NCBI GenBank assembly: GCA_021776115.1
Contig: JAJFGN010000006.1
Span: 1-45,235, forward strand
Source of the DNA: Kiloniellaceae bacterium
GTDB lineage: Bacteria > Pseudomonadota > Alphaproteobacteria > Kiloniellales > J153
Direction of reading: 5' to 3'
DNA: 45,235 bases
Positions 34,337 to 45,235 of the stretch are shown here, one piece after another. Each line of letters starts with the position of its first letter. Position 1 is the first letter of the stretch. The translations under genes and the position numbers were made by a program. Below the pieces are notes generated by a model. It was not told the DNA's origin. It searched no databases and was given only the letters and a program-made list of their open reading frames with translations.

Positions 34337-34909
34337 TTACTCCACTGCCTCGGCCATGGCGCCGCGCCGGTCGCCCAAGATATCGCCCACTTTCTTGCTG
34401 CGGCGCTGGGCCACCATTCGGGGGCTCTGGCTGTTTTTCAGGCCGTCGAAAGTGGCCTTGATCATGTTGTGCGGATTCGAGGTTCCAACCGACTTGGCAA
34501 CCACGTCCTGTACGCCCAGCGCCTCGAAAATCGCGCGCATTGGGCCGCCCGCGATAATCCCGGTGCCCTGCTCCGCAGCCCGCATGACGACCAGGCCGGC
34601 GCCATAATGTCCCTTCACATCGTGATGCAGGGTGCGCCCTTCGCGCAGAGGAACACGGATCATGCCGCGTTTGGCCTGCTCCGTCGCCTTGCGGATCGCC
34701 TCGGGGACCTCGCGAGCCTTGCCGTGCCCCACACCGACCCGGCCGCGGCCATCGCCAACCACGACCAGCGCCGCAAAACCGAACCGCCGACCGCCTTTGA
34801 CCACTTTGGCGACCCGGTTGATGCCAACCAGCTTTTCAACCAGATCGCTTTCCTCGCGGGAGGAGCGGTCGTCGCGCCTGCGCCGGGAGTCTCTTCGCTG
34901 CTGTGCCAT
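34337..34909 (-). CDS. rpsE: 30S ribosomal protein S5
   Basis: S5 helps keep decoding accurate and forms part of the mRNA entry helicase. The 190 residues have a highly basic N-terminal extension ([17 protein letters not shown]), the dsRBD-like [29 protein letters not shown] core and [26 protein letters not shown]. Spacing to rpmD is 6 bases. Confidence 0.98.
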   Translation of the reverse strand: MAQQRRDSRRRRDDRSSREESDLVEKLVGINRVAKVVKGGRRFGFAALVVVGDGRGRVGVGHGKAREVPEAIRKATEQAKRGMIRVPLREGRTLHHDVKGHYGAGLVVMRAAEQGTGIIAGGPMRAIFEALGVQDVVAKSVGTSNPHNMIKATFDGLKNSQSPRMVAQRRSKKVGDILGDRRGAMAEAVE

Positions 34910-34950
34910 ACCTCAAAATTCCTTCGGATCGTGAACCACGATCGATAATC

Positions 34951-35313
34951 TTAGAACGAAAGGCCGCCTTCACGAGCCGCGTCGGCCAGAGCCTTGACCC
35001 GGCCGTGATACAGATATTGGCCGCGATCGAATACGACCTCTTTGACGCCAGCGGCAACGGCGCGCTCGGCGACAAGCTTGCCAACCTCAACCGCGGCCGC
35101 CTTGTCGGCGCCGTTCTTCAAATTGCCCTTCAAGCCCTTGTCCATGCTGGACGCCGCGGCCACGGTTAACTGGCGCGTATCGTCGATCACCTGAGCATAG
35201 ATATGCCGGCCGGAGCGGAAAACCGACAACCGGGGCCGCCCCTTCGATTTGCGTGCGATTTGGTTGCGCACACGCTTACCGCGGCGCACGCTGGTTTGTC
35301 TGACGGTTAGCAT
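34951..35313 (-). CDS. rplR: 50S ribosomal protein L18
   Basis: L18 binds 5S rRNA with L5. The 120 residues show [32 protein letters not shown], and the C-terminal [29 protein letters not shown]. The ATG lies 4 bases from the rplF stop. Confidence 0.98.
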   Translation of the reverse strand: MLTVRQTSVRRGKRVRNQIARKSKGRPRLSVFRSGRHIYAQVIDDTRQLTVAAASSMDKGLKGNLKNGADKAAAVEVGKLVAERAVAAGVKEVVFDRGQYLYHGRVKALADAAREGGLSF

Positions 35314-35317
35314 GGCT

Positions 35318-35851
35318 TTACTTCTTCTTGCCTTCCTTGCGTAGGATATACTCGCCCACGTACTTGACGCCCTTGCCTTTATAAGGTTCCGGCGGACGGA
35401 ACGCGCGAATTTCCGCAGCTACCTGGCCGACCTTCTGCTTGTCGGTGCCAGAGATCGTGATGCTTGTTGGCTTCGCGCACTTGATGTCAATACCTTCCGG
35501 GATCGGGTAGTTCACGTCGTGGCTAAAGCCTAGTTGCAGGCTGAGACTGCTACCTTGAACCGCGGCCCTGTATCCGACGCCGCTAATTTCCAGTTCCTTG
35601 GTGAAGCCTTCCGAGACGCCGGTCACCATGGCCTGAACGCGTGCCCGTGCGGTACCCCACATGGCGCGCGCGGCCTTGCTATCGTTCACAGGCTTGACAA
35701 CGACCTTTCCGTCGTCGAGCGAGATCCGGACGTCGTCGGTGGCCTTGAACATGAGCTGTCCCATCTTGCCCTTGGCGCGGACGACAATACCCTCGACCGC
35801 CACCTCGACGCCGCTCGGCACTTCGACGGGATGTTTGCCTACACGTGACAT
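35318..35851 (-). CDS. rplF: 50S ribosomal protein L6
   Basis: L6 binds near the factor-binding site, with two similar domains in 177 residues. [16 protein letters not shown] and the C-terminal [25 protein letters not shown] are diagnostic. It lies between rpsH and rplR. Confidence 0.98.
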   Translation of the reverse strand: MSRVGKHPVEVPSGVEVAVEGIVVRAKGKMGQLMFKATDDVRISLDDGKVVVKPVNDSKAARAMWGTARARVQAMVTGVSEGFTKELEISGVGYRAAVQGSSLSLQLGFSHDVNYPIPEGIDIKCAKPTSITISGTDKQKVGQVAAEIRAFRPPEPYKGKGVKYVGEYILRKEGKKK

Positions 35852-35869
35852 TTACCGGCCCTCAGTTCC

Positions 35870-36268
35870 TTAGAATACGCGGCACAGGATCTCGCCGCCG
35901 ACGTTCGCCGCGCGTGCTTCTTGATCCGACATAACGCCGCGCGGCGTAGACAAGATGGTAATGCCCAAACCGTTGTAATACCGCGGCAACTCCTTGATCT
36001 TGGAGTAGACGCGGCGGCCTGGTTTCGATACCCGCGATATCTCCTGAATCACGGGCAGACCATCGGTATACTTCAACTCAATCTGCAACTCAGACACACC
36101 CTTGCGTTCATCCTCCGTCCTGAAGTCGCGGATGTAACCCTCCCGCTTCAGTACTTCGAGAACGTTCGAGCGCAGCTTCGACGCAGGCGCCTGGACGACA
36201 GACTTACCGATTCGCTGTCCATTACGAATGCGGGTCAACATATCGCCCAAAGGATCGCTCATCGCCAT
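35870..36268 (-). CDS. rpsH: 30S ribosomal protein S8
   Basis: S8 binds helix 21 of 16S rRNA and in enterics represses the spc operon. The 132 residues begin [18 protein letters not shown] (a second Met at position 3 could also be the start) and end [34 protein letters not shown] lies about 8 bases before the first ATG, which I prefer. Confidence 0.98.
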   Translation of the reverse strand: MAMSDPLGDMLTRIRNGQRIGKSVVQAPASKLRSNVLEVLKREGYIRDFRTEDERKGVSELQIELKYTDGLPVIQEISRVSKPGRRVYSKIKELPRYYNGLGITILSTPRGVMSDQEARAANVGGEILCRVF

Positions 36269-36296
36269 CGCGCGTACCCTCTCTTCCTACCAACTC

Positions 36297-36602
36297 TTAC
36301 CAGCTCGACTTGACCATACCGGGGATCTGGCCTGTCGAGGCCAGCTCGCGCAGCGCGATTCGCGACAGCCGAAGCTTGCGATAAAACCCGCGCGGCCGGC
36401 CGGTCAACTCGCACCGATTCCGAATCCGGACCGGCGCCCCATTGCGCGGCAATTTCGCCAGCTTCACGAACGCCTGAAAGCGCTCTTCCGGCGCCAGAGA
36501 TCGATCGCGCGCGACCGCCCGCAAGCTCTCGCGCTTGCCAGCGAACTTCTGCGACAACAACCGCCGCTTAGCGTTCTTGTTAACGGCGCTTTTCTTCGCC
36601 AT
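36297..36602 (-). CDS. rpsN: 30S ribosomal protein S14 (zinc-free long form)
   Basis: The 101-residue form without a CxxC zinc ribbon: [26 protein letters not shown] at the start, [27 protein letters not shown] in the C-terminal half. One Cys remains, as in E. coli S14. It is between rplE and rpsH. Confidence 0.98.
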   Translation of the reverse strand: MAKKSAVNKNAKRRLLSQKFAGKRESLRAVARDRSLAPEERFQAFVKLAKLPRNGAPVRIRNRCELTGRPRGFYRKLRLSRIALRELASTGQIPGMVKSSW

Positions 36603-36624
36603 TCCTGTTTAATCCTCTTCCAGT

Positions 36625-37167
36625 CTAACTCGTGAACGGCATCTGGAACCCGCGTAGCAGGGACCGCGCCTCATTGTCCGTCTTGGCGGTGGTACAGATC
36701 ACGATATCCATGCCGCGAATTTCGCCGACCTGGTCGTAATCGATCTCCGGAAACACGATCTGCTCCTTAAGACCCATCGAGAAGTTGCCTCGGCCATCGA
36801 AACTCTTGGGCGAAACGCCGCGAAAATCGCGGACTCGCGGCAGAGCGATCGTGATCAAGCGATCCAAGAACTCGTACATGCGGTCACGCCGCAGGGTCAC
36901 CTTGCATCCAACCGGCATCCCCTCGCGCAACTTATAGGCAGCGATCGAAAGACGCGCCTTGGTGATCACCGGCTTCTGGCCCGTAATCAAAGTCATTTCG
37001 TTGGCCGCCGCATGAACCTTCTTCTGATCCTGCGAGCCCTCGCCCACACCCATATTCACGACAATCTTGTCGACCTTCGGCACTTCCATGGAGTTCCCAT
37101 ACTTGAACTCCTCCATAAGAGAGGACCGAACCACCTTGTCGTAATGTTCCTTAAAGCGCGTAGCCAT
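36625..37167 (-). CDS. rplE: 50S ribosomal protein L5
   Basis: L5 binds 5S rRNA and touches the 30S head. The 180 residues contain [53 protein letters not shown] and [28 protein letters not shown]. It follows rplX by 18 bases. Confidence 0.98.
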   Translation of the reverse strand: MATRFKEHYDKVVRSSLMEEFKYGNSMEVPKVDKIVVNMGVGEGSQDQKKVHAAANEMTLITGQKPVITKARLSIAAYKLREGMPVGCKVTLRRDRMYEFLDRLITIALPRVRDFRGVSPKSFDGRGNFSMGLKEQIVFPEIDYDQVGEIRGMDIVICTTAKTDNEARSLLRGFQMPFTS

Positions 37168-37185
37168 CGTTCGAACCCACTTCGC

Positions 37186-37473
37186 CTAGAGATCAATTGT
37201 CTCGCCGGAGCGCTTGGAGACGCGTACTTTGCGTCCACCAGACTCCAGGCGATACCCGACACGGGTCGGTCCGTCGCTTTTCGGATCGATCAGCGCGACA
37301 TTCGAGATATGCAGCGCTGCCTCTTTCTCGATGATTCCGCCGGCGCTCGCCTGCGTTGGGCCCTGATGGCGCTTGACCATATTCACACCCTGAACCAGGA
37401 CGCGATTTTCCTTTCGCAGAACCTTCAGCACATCGCCCTTCTTGCCCTTGTCGCGCCCAGTAATAACGATCAC
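37186..37473 (-). CDS. rplX: 50S ribosomal protein L24, start codon uncertain
   Basis: L24 initiates large-subunit assembly through a KOW domain. From the GTG at 37473 the frame gives 95 residues, [22 protein letters not shown] on. The conserved L24 N-terminus (K-x-K-K-G-D-x-V before IVITG) is encoded just upstream (IKKGDRV), but the frame meets TAG at 37492-37494, directly before ATC. There is no ATG, GTG or TTG there. Options are initiation at ATC (37491; 101 residues), initiation at the internal GTG with AAGAAGGG about 7 bases upstream (losing part of the KOW motif), or a base error. The rest of the gene is normal. Confidence 0.9.
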   Translation of the reverse strand: MIVITGRDKGKKGDVLKVLRKENRVLVQGVNMVKRHQGPTQASAGGIIEKEAALHISNVALIDPKSDGPTRVGYRLESGGRKVRVSKRSGETIDL

Positions 37474-37509
37474 CCGGTCGCCCTTCTTGATCTAGAACGT
37501 CTTCGCCCT

Positions 37510-37878
37510 CTAAAGGACCTCCGGCGCCAGGGAGATTATTTTCATGAACCGGCGGGCGCGTAGCTCTCGCGTTACCGGGCCAAAAATTCTGGTGCCGATC
37601 GGCTCGCCCTGCTTGCTGATCAAGACCGCTGCGTTTTTGTCGAAACGGATGGCGGTACCATCTTCACGCCGGATTTCCTTTGCCGTGCGCACAATCACCG
37701 CGCGATGCACATCGCCCTTTTTGACGCGGCCGCGCGGGATCGCCTCCTTCACGCTGACCACGATGACGTCGCCGACACCCGCCGTCCTGCGCTTAGAGCC
37801 GCCCAAAACCTTGATACATTGGACTCGCCGTGCGCCGGAATTGTCGGCGACTTCGAGTTGGCTCTGCATTTGAATCAT
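37510..37878 (-). CDS. rplN: 50S ribosomal protein L14
   Basis: L14 forms an intersubunit bridge. The 122 residues begin [19 protein letters not shown], with [36 protein letters not shown]-type core and the C-terminal [23 protein letters not shown] second Met at position 4 could also start it. It follows rpsQ by 22 bases. Confidence 0.98.
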   Translation of the reverse strand: MIQMQSQLEVADNSGARRVQCIKVLGGSKRRTAGVGDVIVVSVKEAIPRGRVKKGDVHRAVIVRTAKEIRREDGTAIRFDKNAAVLISKQGEPIGTRIFGPVTRELRARRFMKIISLAPEVL

Positions 37879-37900
37879 CGGTCTATTTCCTTCCGGGGCC

Positions 37901-38146
37901 TTAAGCGGTTTCCGCGCCCTCGGTTACAACCCGCCACGACTTCGACTTCGAAATCGGGCGGCACTCCTCGATTCTGACCTTGTCGCCAACCTTATGTTGA
38001 TTAGCTTCATCGTGCGCACTGTACTTCTTGGAGCGCCTGATGATCTTCTTGTAGACCGGGTGCATGACGCGCCGCTCGACCAAGACGGTAATCGTCTTGT
38101 CGGCTTTGTCGCTAACCACGACCCCTTGCAATTCCCGACGCGGCAT
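37901..38146 (-). CDS. rpsQ: 30S ribosomal protein S17
   Basis: The 81-residue S17 binds the 5' domain of 16S rRNA through an OB fold: [38 protein letters not shown] and [23 protein letters not shown] are diagnostic. The ATG gives the typical [10 protein letters not shown] start; a longer frame to 38206 overlaps rpmC. Confidence 0.98.
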   Translation of the reverse strand: MPRRELQGVVVSDKADKTITVLVERRVMHPVYKKIIRRSKKYSAHDEANQHKVGDKVRIEECRPISKSKSWRVVTEGAETA

Positions 38147-38160
38147 GGGTCCAAATTCTC

Positions 38161-38358
38161 CTAAGCTACGCTCTGCTGCTTCGTCTGCAGCAGGGTCTTG
38201 ATGCACGCGATACCGCGGCGGACCTGGCGCACCCGCGCCGTGTTCTCAAGCTGCCCGCTCGCCTTCTGGAAGCGGAGATTGAATTGCTCTTTACGCAACT
38301 CCAGCAGCGATTCTTTCAGCTCGTCGGGCGACTTGGTCTTCAGATCGGCGGCTTTCAT
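38161..38358 (-). CDS. rpmC: 50S ribosomal protein L29
   Basis: A 65-residue two-helix protein near the exit tunnel, a docking site for trigger factor with L23. [46 protein letters not shown]-type segments are clear. The ATG directly abuts the rplP stop (no spacer), so translation is coupled. Confidence 0.98.
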   Translation of the reverse strand: MKAADLKTKSPDELKESLLELRKEQFNLRFQKASGQLENTARVRQVRRGIACIKTLLQTKQQSVA

Positions 38359-38778
38359 TTAACTTTCCTCGCCCAGACGCGCGATGAACTTGGTCTGCAC
38401 CGGCAACTTGGCGGCGGCCAGAATGAACGCCTCGCGCGCCAAATCCTGTGGCACCCCGTCAAGCTCGAACATGATGCGGCCCGGCTTAACCCGCGCGGCC
38501 CACCATTCCGGCGAGCCTTTACCCTTACCCTGGCGTACCTCGGCCGGCTTCTTCGACACCGGCACGTCTGGAAAAATCCGAATCCAGAGCTTTCCGACGC
38601 GCTTCATGTGCCGGGTGATGGTCCGGCGCGCGGCCTCGATCTGCCGCGACGAGAGGCGGCCCGGCGTCGTCGCCTTGAGGCCATAGGCGCCAAAGCTCAA
38701 CGTATAACCGCCCTTCGCCACGCCGTGGATACGGCCCTTATGAGCTTTGCGGTACTTGGTCCGCTTCGGCTGCAACAT
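38359..38778 (-). CDS. rplP: 50S ribosomal protein L16
   Basis: L16 organises the A-site region of 23S rRNA. The 139 residues begin [16 protein letters not shown] and contain [60 protein letters not shown] and [23 protein letters not shown]. Its stop is adjacent to the rpmC ATG. Confidence 0.98.
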   Translation of the reverse strand: MLQPKRTKYRKAHKGRIHGVAKGGYTLSFGAYGLKATTPGRLSSRQIEAARRTITRHMKRVGKLWIRIFPDVPVSKKPAEVRQGKGKGSPEWWAARVKPGRIMFELDGVPQDLAREAFILAAAKLPVQTKFIARLGEES

Positions 38779-38820
38779 CGTCTTACTCCTTCACGCGTCC
38801 TTGGCTTCCGGCCTCTCGGC

Positions 38821-39498
38821 TCAGCGCCCGGGATGCGCCTCCTGCATGCGTTTTTCCTGGGCCATCGGGTCGTGCGCCATGATCTCGCCCTTAAAGACCC
38901 AAACCTTGATCCCACAAGTGCCATAGGTCGTCAGGGCCGTCGCTTCGCCGTAGTCGATATCGGCGCGCAACGTGTGCAGCGGCACCCGGCCCTCGCGGTA
39001 CCACTCGGTCCGGGCGATCTCGGCGCCACCTAGGCGGCCGCCGCAGTTGATCCGGATTCCTTGCGCGCCTAGACGCATGGCCGACTGCACCGCCCGCTTC
39101 ATGGCCCGGCGAAACGCGACCCGGCGTTCAAGCTGGTTGGCGATGTTCTCAGCCACCAGTTTGGCGTCGATCTCGGGCTTGCGAATTTCGACAATATTGA
39201 GGTGAACCTCGCTGCCGGTCATTTTCTGTAGCTCGCCACGCAGCTTGTCGATATCGGCGCCTTTTTTGCCGATGACCACGCCCGGACGCGCTGTATGGAT
39301 GGTGATCCGCGCCTTCTTGCTCGGCCGCTCAATCACGATGCGCGAGACGCCCGACTGCTGTAGCCGGCCGTAGAGAAACTTCCGAATTCCCAAATCCTCA
39401 TGCAGCAAGTTTGCGTACTCGCTGTCCGCGTACCAACGCGAATCCCAGGTCCGGTTGATCCCGAGCCGCAGCCCGATCGGATTGACTTTTTGACCCAT
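38821..39498 (-). CDS. rpsC: 30S ribosomal protein S3
   Basis: S3 lines the mRNA entry channel with a KH domain. The 225 residues begin [22 protein letters not shown] core [14 protein letters not shown]-type (here [18 protein letters not shown]), and the C-terminal [15 protein letters not shown] are diagnostic. The ATG overlaps the rplV stop by one base (TAATG). Confidence 0.98.
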   Translation of the reverse strand: MGQKVNPIGLRLGINRTWDSRWYADSEYANLLHEDLGIRKFLYGRLQQSGVSRIVIERPSKKARITIHTARPGVVIGKKGADIDKLRGELQKMTGSEVHLNIVEIRKPEIDAKLVAENIANQLERRVAFRRAMKRAVQSAMRLGAQGIRINCGGRLGGAEIARTEWYREGRVPLHTLRADIDYGEATALTTYGTCGIKVWVFKGEIMAHDPMAQEKRMQEAHPGR

Positions 39499-39878
39499 TA
39501 CGCTGTTTCCTCGCGTTCGCGGACGATGACGGTGATCGAACTCCAGGGTTTCTGGATCCGGCCCACGCGGCCGCGCGCCCGTGCGCGCCAACGTTTCATG
39601 ACAAACCCTTTTCCCACCGAGGCCTCGGCGACAAAAAGCCGATCCACATCCAACTGGTGGTTGTTTTCTGCATTTGCTACAGCAGATTGCACGACTTTCT
39701 TAACGTCGTGCGCGATACGGCGCTTGGAGAACGTCAGCTCCGCCAGGGCAGCCTCCGCGCTTTTGCCCCTGATGCTCTGCGCAACCAGGTTCAGCTTGCG
39801 CGGGCTACCGCGCAGGTTGCGCGCGACCGCCATGGCTTCAGACTCGCTCAAGCGGCGGGAATGCGTTGGCTTGCCCAT
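39498..39878 (-). CDS. rplV: 50S ribosomal protein L22
   Basis: L22 has a long beta-hairpin that lines the exit tunnel. The 126 residues contain [59 protein letters not shown] and [17 protein letters not shown] (hairpin). Its stop overlaps the rpsC start. Confidence 0.98.
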   Translation of the reverse strand: MGKPTHSRRLSESEAMAVARNLRGSPRKLNLVAQSIRGKSAEAALAELTFSKRRIAHDVKKVVQSAVANAENNHQLDVDRLFVAEASVGKGFVMKRWRARARGRVGRIQKPWSSITVIVREREETA

Positions 39879-39881
39879 CGA

Positions 39882-40160
39882 TTAAGCCCTCTTTGCCTTC
39901 TTGTCGGCCGTGTGGCCGTGGAAGGTACGGGTCGGCGAGAACTCACCGAACTTGTGCCCAACCATGTTCTCCGTCACCAGCACCGGCAGAAACTTCCGGC
40001 CGTTGTAAACGCCAAAAGTCAGGCCGACGAAGTGCGGCATGATGGTCGAGCGTCGCGACCAGGTCTTGATGATTTCATTTCGACCCGACGCGCGCACGGT
40101 ATCCGCCTTCTTGAGCATGAAGCCGTCGACAAATGGGCCTTTCCAAACCGAGCGAGCCAC
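39882..40160 (-). CDS. rpsS: 30S ribosomal protein S19
   Basis: The 92-residue S19 in the 30S head: [44 protein letters not shown] and [23 protein letters not shown] are diagnostic. The start codon is GTG. It lies between rplB and rplV. Confidence 0.98.
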   Translation of the reverse strand: MARSVWKGPFVDGFMLKKADTVRASGRNEIIKTWSRRSTIMPHFVGLTFGVYNGRKFLPVLVTENMVGHKFGEFSPTRTFHGHTADKKAKRA

Positions 40161-40172
40161 GATCGCCCTCCT

Positions 40173-41003
40173 TTACGACTTCTTGTGCCGCCGGCGCACG
40201 ATGAGCCGGCTGGTCTGCTTGTTGCGGCGCGTCTTGGCGCCCTTGGTCGGCTTACCCCAGGGGGTTACCGGATGTCGTCCGCCCGAAGTCCGGCCCTCGC
40301 CACCGCCATGGGGGTGATCGACCGGGTTCATGGCCACGCCGCGCACGGCCGGGCGCTTGCCGAGCCAGCGCTTCCGGCCCGCCTTGCCGAGATTGATGTT
40401 CGACTGATCCTGGTTCGACACGGCGCCAATGGTCGCCATGCACTCCGAGCGGACCATCCGCGCTTCGCCCGAGCCTAGGCGCAGCAAAGCATATCCGGCA
40501 TCGCGACCGACCAACTGCACGTAGGTGCCGGCCGAACGCGCGATCTGACCGCCCTTGCCCGCCTTGAGTTCGACATTGTGGACAATCGTTCCAACCGGAA
40601 TCGACGACAGCGGCATCGCATTGCCCGGCTTGATGTCGGCCCGCTGACCGGCGATGACCATATCGCCCGGGCTCAGACGCTGGGGCGCCAGAATGTAGCT
40701 TAGCTCCCCGTCCTCATACTCGATCAAGGCTATGAAGGCGGTGCGGTTCGGATCGTACTCCAGACGCACGACCTTGGCCGCGACGTCGAACTTACGCCGC
40801 TTGAAGTCGACCATACGGTACAGCCGCTTGTGGCCGCCGCCGCGTCGCCGGGCCGTGATTCGCCCGTGATTGTTGCGCCCCCCCTTCTTGGAGAGGCCCT
40901 CGGTCAAAGACTTCACCGGCTCACCCTTGTGCAGGGAGCTGCGGTCGACCAGCACCAGCTCACGCTGGCTTGGTGTGGTCGGATTAAATTTCTTCAACGC
41001 CAT
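40173..41003 (-). CDS. rplB: 50S ribosomal protein L2
   Basis: L2 is a core peptidyl-transferase-centre protein. The 276 residues carry [48 protein letters not shown], and the C-terminal [34 protein letters not shown] that includes the conserved His near the active centre. Confidence 0.98.
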   Translation of the reverse strand: MALKKFNPTTPSQRELVLVDRSSLHKGEPVKSLTEGLSKKGGRNNHGRITARRRGGGHKRLYRMVDFKRRKFDVAAKVVRLEYDPNRTAFIALIEYEDGELSYILAPQRLSPGDMVIAGQRADIKPGNAMPLSSIPVGTIVHNVELKAGKGGQIARSAGTYVQLVGRDAGYALLRLGSGEARMVRSECMATIGAVSNQDQSNINLGKAGRKRWLGKRPAVRGVAMNPVDHPHGGGEGRTSGGRHPVTPWGKPTKGAKTRRNKQTSRLIVRRRHKKS

Positions 41004-41007
41004 GGAT

Positions 41008-41340
41008 CTAGATTCCCGTGGTCACGTCGATGCTGTGACCTTCTTCCAGGGTCACATATGCCTTCTTCACGTCGCCGCGCCGCCCCAGGCGACCCTTGAA
41101 CCGCTTGGTCTTGCCCTTCTGGCGCAGGGTGTTCACGGCCGTAACCTTGACCTTGAAAAGGTTCTCGATCGCCGCCTTGATTTCAGGCTTGGTCGCGTCG
41201 ATCGCCACCTCGAACGCCACCTGCCCGTGCTCGGACCCGAGCGTGGATTTCTCCGTCACCAGCGGCCGGCGCACGACCTCGAAGGCCCGCTCGCTCGACA
41301 AAGTGACGTTGGATTTCTTGAACGCGCGCGCCCTGCTCAT
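41008..41340 (-). CDS. rplW: 50S ribosomal protein L23
   Basis: L23 is the exit-tunnel docking site for trigger factor and SRP. The 110 residues show [59 protein letters not shown]. The N-terminus is about 12 residues longer than in E. coli. The ATG overlaps the rplD stop (ATGA). Confidence 0.97.
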   Translation of the reverse strand: MSRARAFKKSNVTLSSERAFEVVRRPLVTEKSTLGSEHGQVAFEVAIDATKPEIKAAIENLFKVKVTAVNTLRQKGKTKRFKGRLGRRGDVKKAYVTLEEGHSIDVTTGI

Positions 41341-41957
41341 TTCAACCGCGCCTCCAGCGCTATTACCGCGTCCTTGGTCAGCACCAGGGTATCCCGGCGC
41401 AGGATGTCATAGACGTTGGCGCCAATCTGCGGCAGCACGTCAACGCCGCGCAGATTCCGGGCCGCGCGCGCGAAAGCCTGATCGACCTCGGGCCCGTCGA
41501 TGACCAGCACCGAGGCCCAGCCCAGAGCCCCGAACTTCTTCGATAATTCCGCGGTCTTGCTGGCCTTGTCCTTGGCCGAGTCGAGAACGACCAACTTACC
41601 GTCCGCCGCCTTGGCCGAAAGCGCCGTCTTGAGCGCGAGCTTGCGTACTTTCTTGGGCAGGCCGTGACCGTGATCGCGCACCTTCGGGCCGAAGGCATTG
41701 CCGCCGCCCCGGAAGATATTCGCCGAACGCGCGCCATGACGGGCCGTACCGCCGCCCTTTTGGCGGCCAAATTTGGCCGTGGTCATCTTGATCTCGCTGC
41801 GCCCCTTGACCTTATGGGTTCCGGCGCGCCGTTTGGCGAGTTGCCAGTTGACCATGCGGGTCAAAAGATCGGCACGAGCCGGTAAGCCGAAGATCGACTC
41901 ATCCAGATCGATCTCTCCGGCCGCCTTATTATCCAGCGTTGTGACCGCGCACTTCAT
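41337..41957 (-). CDS. rplD: 50S ribosomal protein L4
   Basis: L4 narrows the exit tunnel and in enterics represses the S10 operon. The 206 residues contain [31 protein letters not shown] (the tunnel loop), [24 protein letters not shown] and [14 protein letters not shown]. It follows rplC by 5 bases and overlaps rplW by 4. Confidence 0.98.
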   Translation of the reverse strand: MKCAVTTLDNKAAGEIDLDESIFGLPARADLLTRMVNWQLAKRRAGTHKVKGRSEIKMTTAKFGRQKGGGTARHGARSANIFRGGGNAFGPKVRDHGHGLPKKVRKLALKTALSAKAADGKLVVLDSAKDKASKTAELSKKFGALGWASVLVIDGPEVDQAFARAARNLRGVDVLPQIGANVYDILRRDTLVLTKDAVIALEARLK

Positions 41958-41962
41958 AGGCC

Positions 41963-42739
41963 TCAGTCCTCTTTCTGCGCAGCGTCGCCGCCGGCATCGC
42001 TTTCCACCGCTTCGGCCGGCGCGGCCTCGGCAGGCGCGGTTTCGGCAGGCGCTGGCGCGCCAGTCGCCCGCAGGCCGGCGGGAAACGGCGCTTCTTTCGG
42101 CAGAGCCCGCTTGGCCGCGTCTCTGACCCGGACCCAGCCGCCTTCGGCGCCCGGCACCGCGCCACGCACCATGATCAGGCCCTCATCGGCATCGGTGGAG
42201 ACGACCCTGAGGTTGAGCACGGTAACCCGGCGGTCGCCCATATGACCGGCCATCTTCTTGCCTTTGAAGACCTTACCCGGGTCCTGGCTGTTACCGGTCG
42301 AACCATGGGACCGGTGCGAGATCGACACACCGTGCGAGGCACGCAACCCGCTGAAGTTATGGCGCTTCATGGCCCCGGCAAAACCCTTACCGATCGAGGT
42401 GCCCGTTACGTCGATATACTGACCCGGCACGAAATGCTCGACCGAGAGTTCCTGGCCGGGTTCAAGCAAGGCATCGCCCGACACCCGAAACTCGCCGACC
42501 CGGCGCTTGGGTTCGACCTTCGCCTTGGCGAAATGGCCGCGCTGGGCTTGGCCCAGGTTCTTGACCTTTACCGAGCCGACGCCAAGCTGAACCGAGTCGT
42601 AACCGTCGGTATCCTGCCTGCGCACGGCAACAACCTGGCAGTTATCGACTTTCAGCACGGTCACCGGAATATGCTCGCCGGAATCCGTGAAGATCCGCGT
42701 CATGCCCAGCTTTTGCGCTATGATTCCAGTGCGCATCAT
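41963..42739 (-). CDS. rplC: 50S ribosomal protein L3 with acidic C-terminal tail
   Basis: L3 nucleates large-subunit assembly and reaches the peptidyl-transferase centre. The 258 residues begin [19 protein letters not shown] and contain [25 protein letters not shown] and [29 protein letters not shown] tail of about 40 residues, rich in Ala, Pro and Glu (for example [14 protein letters not shown]), follows the fold. Two adjacent ATGs can start it; AAGGG favours the first. A longer frame overlaps rpsJ. Confidence 0.97.
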   Translation of the reverse strand: MMRTGIIAQKLGMTRIFTDSGEHIPVTVLKVDNCQVVAVRRQDTDGYDSVQLGVGSVKVKNLGQAQRGHFAKAKVEPKRRVGEFRVSGDALLEPGQELSVEHFVPGQYIDVTGTSIGKGFAGAMKRHNFSGLRASHGVSISHRSHGSTGNSQDPGKVFKGKKMAGHMGDRRVTVLNLRVVSTDADEGLIMVRGAVPGAEGGWVRVRDAAKRALPKEAPFPAGLRATGAPAPAETAPAEAAPAEAVESDAGGDAAQKED

Positions 42740-42740
42740 C

Positions 42741-43055
42741 TTAGCCCTTAAGCTTGATCTCGACGTCGACACCCGCCGCCAGGTCGAGCTTCATCAGGGC
42801 GTCAACCGTCTGGGGCGTCGGATCGACAATGTCCAACAACCGCTTGTGGGTCCGAATTTCGAATTGCTCACGGCTCTTCTTGTCGATGTGCGGCCCGCGC
42901 AGCACGGTAAACTTTTCGATCCGGGTCGGCAGGGGAATCGGTCCGCAAACCTGCGCGCCGGTCCGCTTGGCCGTGACCACGATCTCGGCCGTCGACTGGT
43001 CGAGGATCCGATGATCGAACGCCTTAAGGCGGATGCGTATGTTTTGGCTATCCAT
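42741..43055 (-). CDS. rpsJ: 30S ribosomal protein S10
   Basis: S10 is a 30S head protein that also takes part in transcription antitermination with NusB. The 104 residues [19 protein letters not shown] through [35 protein letters not shown] and [30 protein letters not shown] form the complete protein. It heads the S10 operon behind tuf. Confidence 0.99.
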   Translation of the reverse strand: MDSQNIRIRLKAFDHRILDQSTAEIVVTAKRTGAQVCGPIPLPTRIEKFTVLRGPHIDKKSREQFEIRTHKRLLDIVDPTPQTVDALMKLDLAAGVDVEIKLKG

Positions 43056-43108
43056 CGTCGAGCCTGGTCACGTCCGGCCGTGGTAACGGCGCGGCGCCCT
43101 TTCCTAAA

Positions 43109-44302
<1,194 letters not shown>

Positions 44303-44352
44303 CGGTCGTAAGTCTCCGTATCTCGGTAAGTTTCGCTAACGTTCTCGGTCGA

Positions 44353-45235
44353 TTAAGCCAGCTTGGCGACGACTTCGTCGGCCACCGCCTGCGGCACTTT
44401 CTCGTAGTGGTCGAAATGCATGGTGTACTGGGCCCGGCCCTGGCTCATCGAGCGCAGGTTACTGACATAACCAAACATGTTGGCGAGCGGCACCATGGCA
44501 TTGATCACCTGGGCGTTGCCACGCGAGTCCATACCACCAATGCTCCCGCGCCGGCTGTTCAAGTCGCCGATAATGTCGCCCATGTATTCCTCCGGCGTCA
44601 CTACCTCGACCCGCATGACCGGCTCCAGCAGGACCGGCTTCGCCTTGGCGATGCCCTCGCGGAAGGCGGCGCGGGCGGCGATCTCGAAGGCAAGTACACT
44701 CGAATCGACATCGTGACTGGCGCCGTCAATCAAGGTCGCCTTGAAGTCGATCATCGGGAAACCCGCCAGCACGCCGGTTTCGCGCGAACTATTCAGACCC
44801 TTCTCGACACCAGGGATGTATTCACGGGGCACCGAGCCGCCGTGAATCGAGTTGCTGAATTCGTATCCAGCTCCCGCCTCTTGCGGCTCGAAGACAATCT
44901 TGACCCGGGCGAATTGACCGGAACCGCCGGTCTGTTTCTTATGCGTGTAGTCGATCTCGTAGCTCTGGTTGATCGTTTCCCGGTACGCGACCTGCGGCTC
45001 TCCCACAGTTGCTTCGACCTTGAACTCGCGCTACTTGCGATCGACGATAATGTCGAGGTGCAGCTCGCCCATACCCTTGATGATGGTCTGGCCGCTTTCC
45101 ATGTCGGACGACACGCGGAACGAGGGGTCTTCTTGGGCCAGGCGGCTGAGCGCGACACCCATTTTTTCTTGATCGCTTTTGGTTTTCGGCTCGACCGCGA
45201 TTTCGATGACCGGGTCGGGAAACTCCATCCGCTCC
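44353..45235 (-). pseudogene. fusA: Elongation factor G, cut by the window end and interrupted by an in-frame TAG
   Basis: EF-G drives translocation. The visible C-terminal part (from [16 protein letters not shown] to [12 protein letters not shown]) is conserved without gaps, except that the sequence HLDIIVDR is followed by AAG TAG and then [18 protein letters not shown]. Other EF-Gs have [17 protein letters not shown], so M-K is replaced by K-stop (expected ATG AAG, seen AAG TAG) with no frameshift. The TAG is at 45031-45033. The flanking frame is intact on both sides, including the domain IV-V signatures [21 protein letters not shown] and [27 protein letters not shown]. If real, the mutation would truncate an essential protein; a second copy, a sequence error or suppression would explain survival. 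Confidence 0.93.

Noticed and set aside
45007-45033. UAG as a sense codon in this organism
   Set aside because: Numerous genes in the window end correctly at TAG (for example rlpA and the GST), and only fusA shows an internal TAG.

Overview
The window is a GC-rich, chromosomal stretch from an alphaproteobacterium. The evidence is an ATP12-type F1-ATPase assembly chaperone (found in Alphaproteobacteria and mitochondria), an RNA polymerase alpha subunit with the alphaproteobacterial QKNW N-terminus, adk placed between secY and rpsM, absence of rpsD and rpmJ from the alpha/spc region, and htrA and rarA behind rplQ. This combination suggests a Rhodospirillales-like lineage, but I cannot name a genus.

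Layout. (1) 1-8.9 kb is a mixed accessory region: an AT-rich secreted protein with a PPC-like domain, bifunctional proline catabolic enzyme PutA, a membrane protein with variant leucine-rich repeats, a gene-poor 0.5 kb gap, a short-chain dehydrogenase, a periplasmic-binding-type protein, a stand-alone ParB-like domain, an acylphosphatase and a HEPN-like protein. (2) 9-15 kb holds the two propionyl-CoA carboxylase subunits, separated by an alpha/beta hydrolase, an RlpA-like protein and a glutathione S-transferase. (3) 15-17.3 kb is a compact plus-strand operon (ArsR regulator, SRPBCC/AHSA1 protein, GST, DUF899 protein) with a near-ideal promoter, an operator-like palindrome and a probably leaderless first gene. 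(4) 17.4-18.7 kb is a secreted, membrane-anchored coiled-coil protein built of 14-residue repeats. (5) 18.7-24.8 kb is a minus-strand group: RluC-like pseudouridine synthase, DSD1-type PLP enzyme, Gph-like phosphatase, AsmA protein and ATP12. The ATP12 gene is bracketed by two related palindromic elements, one of them a nested 264 bp MITE-like structure. (6) 24.8-28.5 kb has an isochorismatase-fold protein, RarA and a DegP/HtrA protease. (7) 28.6-45.2 kb is the str-S10-spc-alpha ribosomal cluster, all on the minus strand, running from fusA (cut by the window end) to rplQ.

How the genes work together. The ribosomal block supplies translation factors, 24 ribosomal proteins, the SecY translocon, adenylate kinase and RpoA as one long, tightly packed transcription region. 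PccA and PccB form a biotin-dependent carboxylase that feeds propionyl-CoA into methylmalonyl-CoA. PutA turns proline into glutamate. The ArsR operon looks like a self-regulated small stress or detoxification module.

The most notable anomalies are an in-frame TAG in the otherwise intact fusA, the absence of a standard start codon at the conserved N-terminus of rplX, the nested palindromic element upstream of the ATP12 gene with a smaller relative at its stop codon, and a coiled-coil gene whose identical protein repeats alternate between two synonymous DNA versions. I saw no CRISPR array, rRNA, tRNA, intact transposase or prophage. No convincing new defence or enzymatic system stands out; the palindromic elements are the best candidate for something undescribed.
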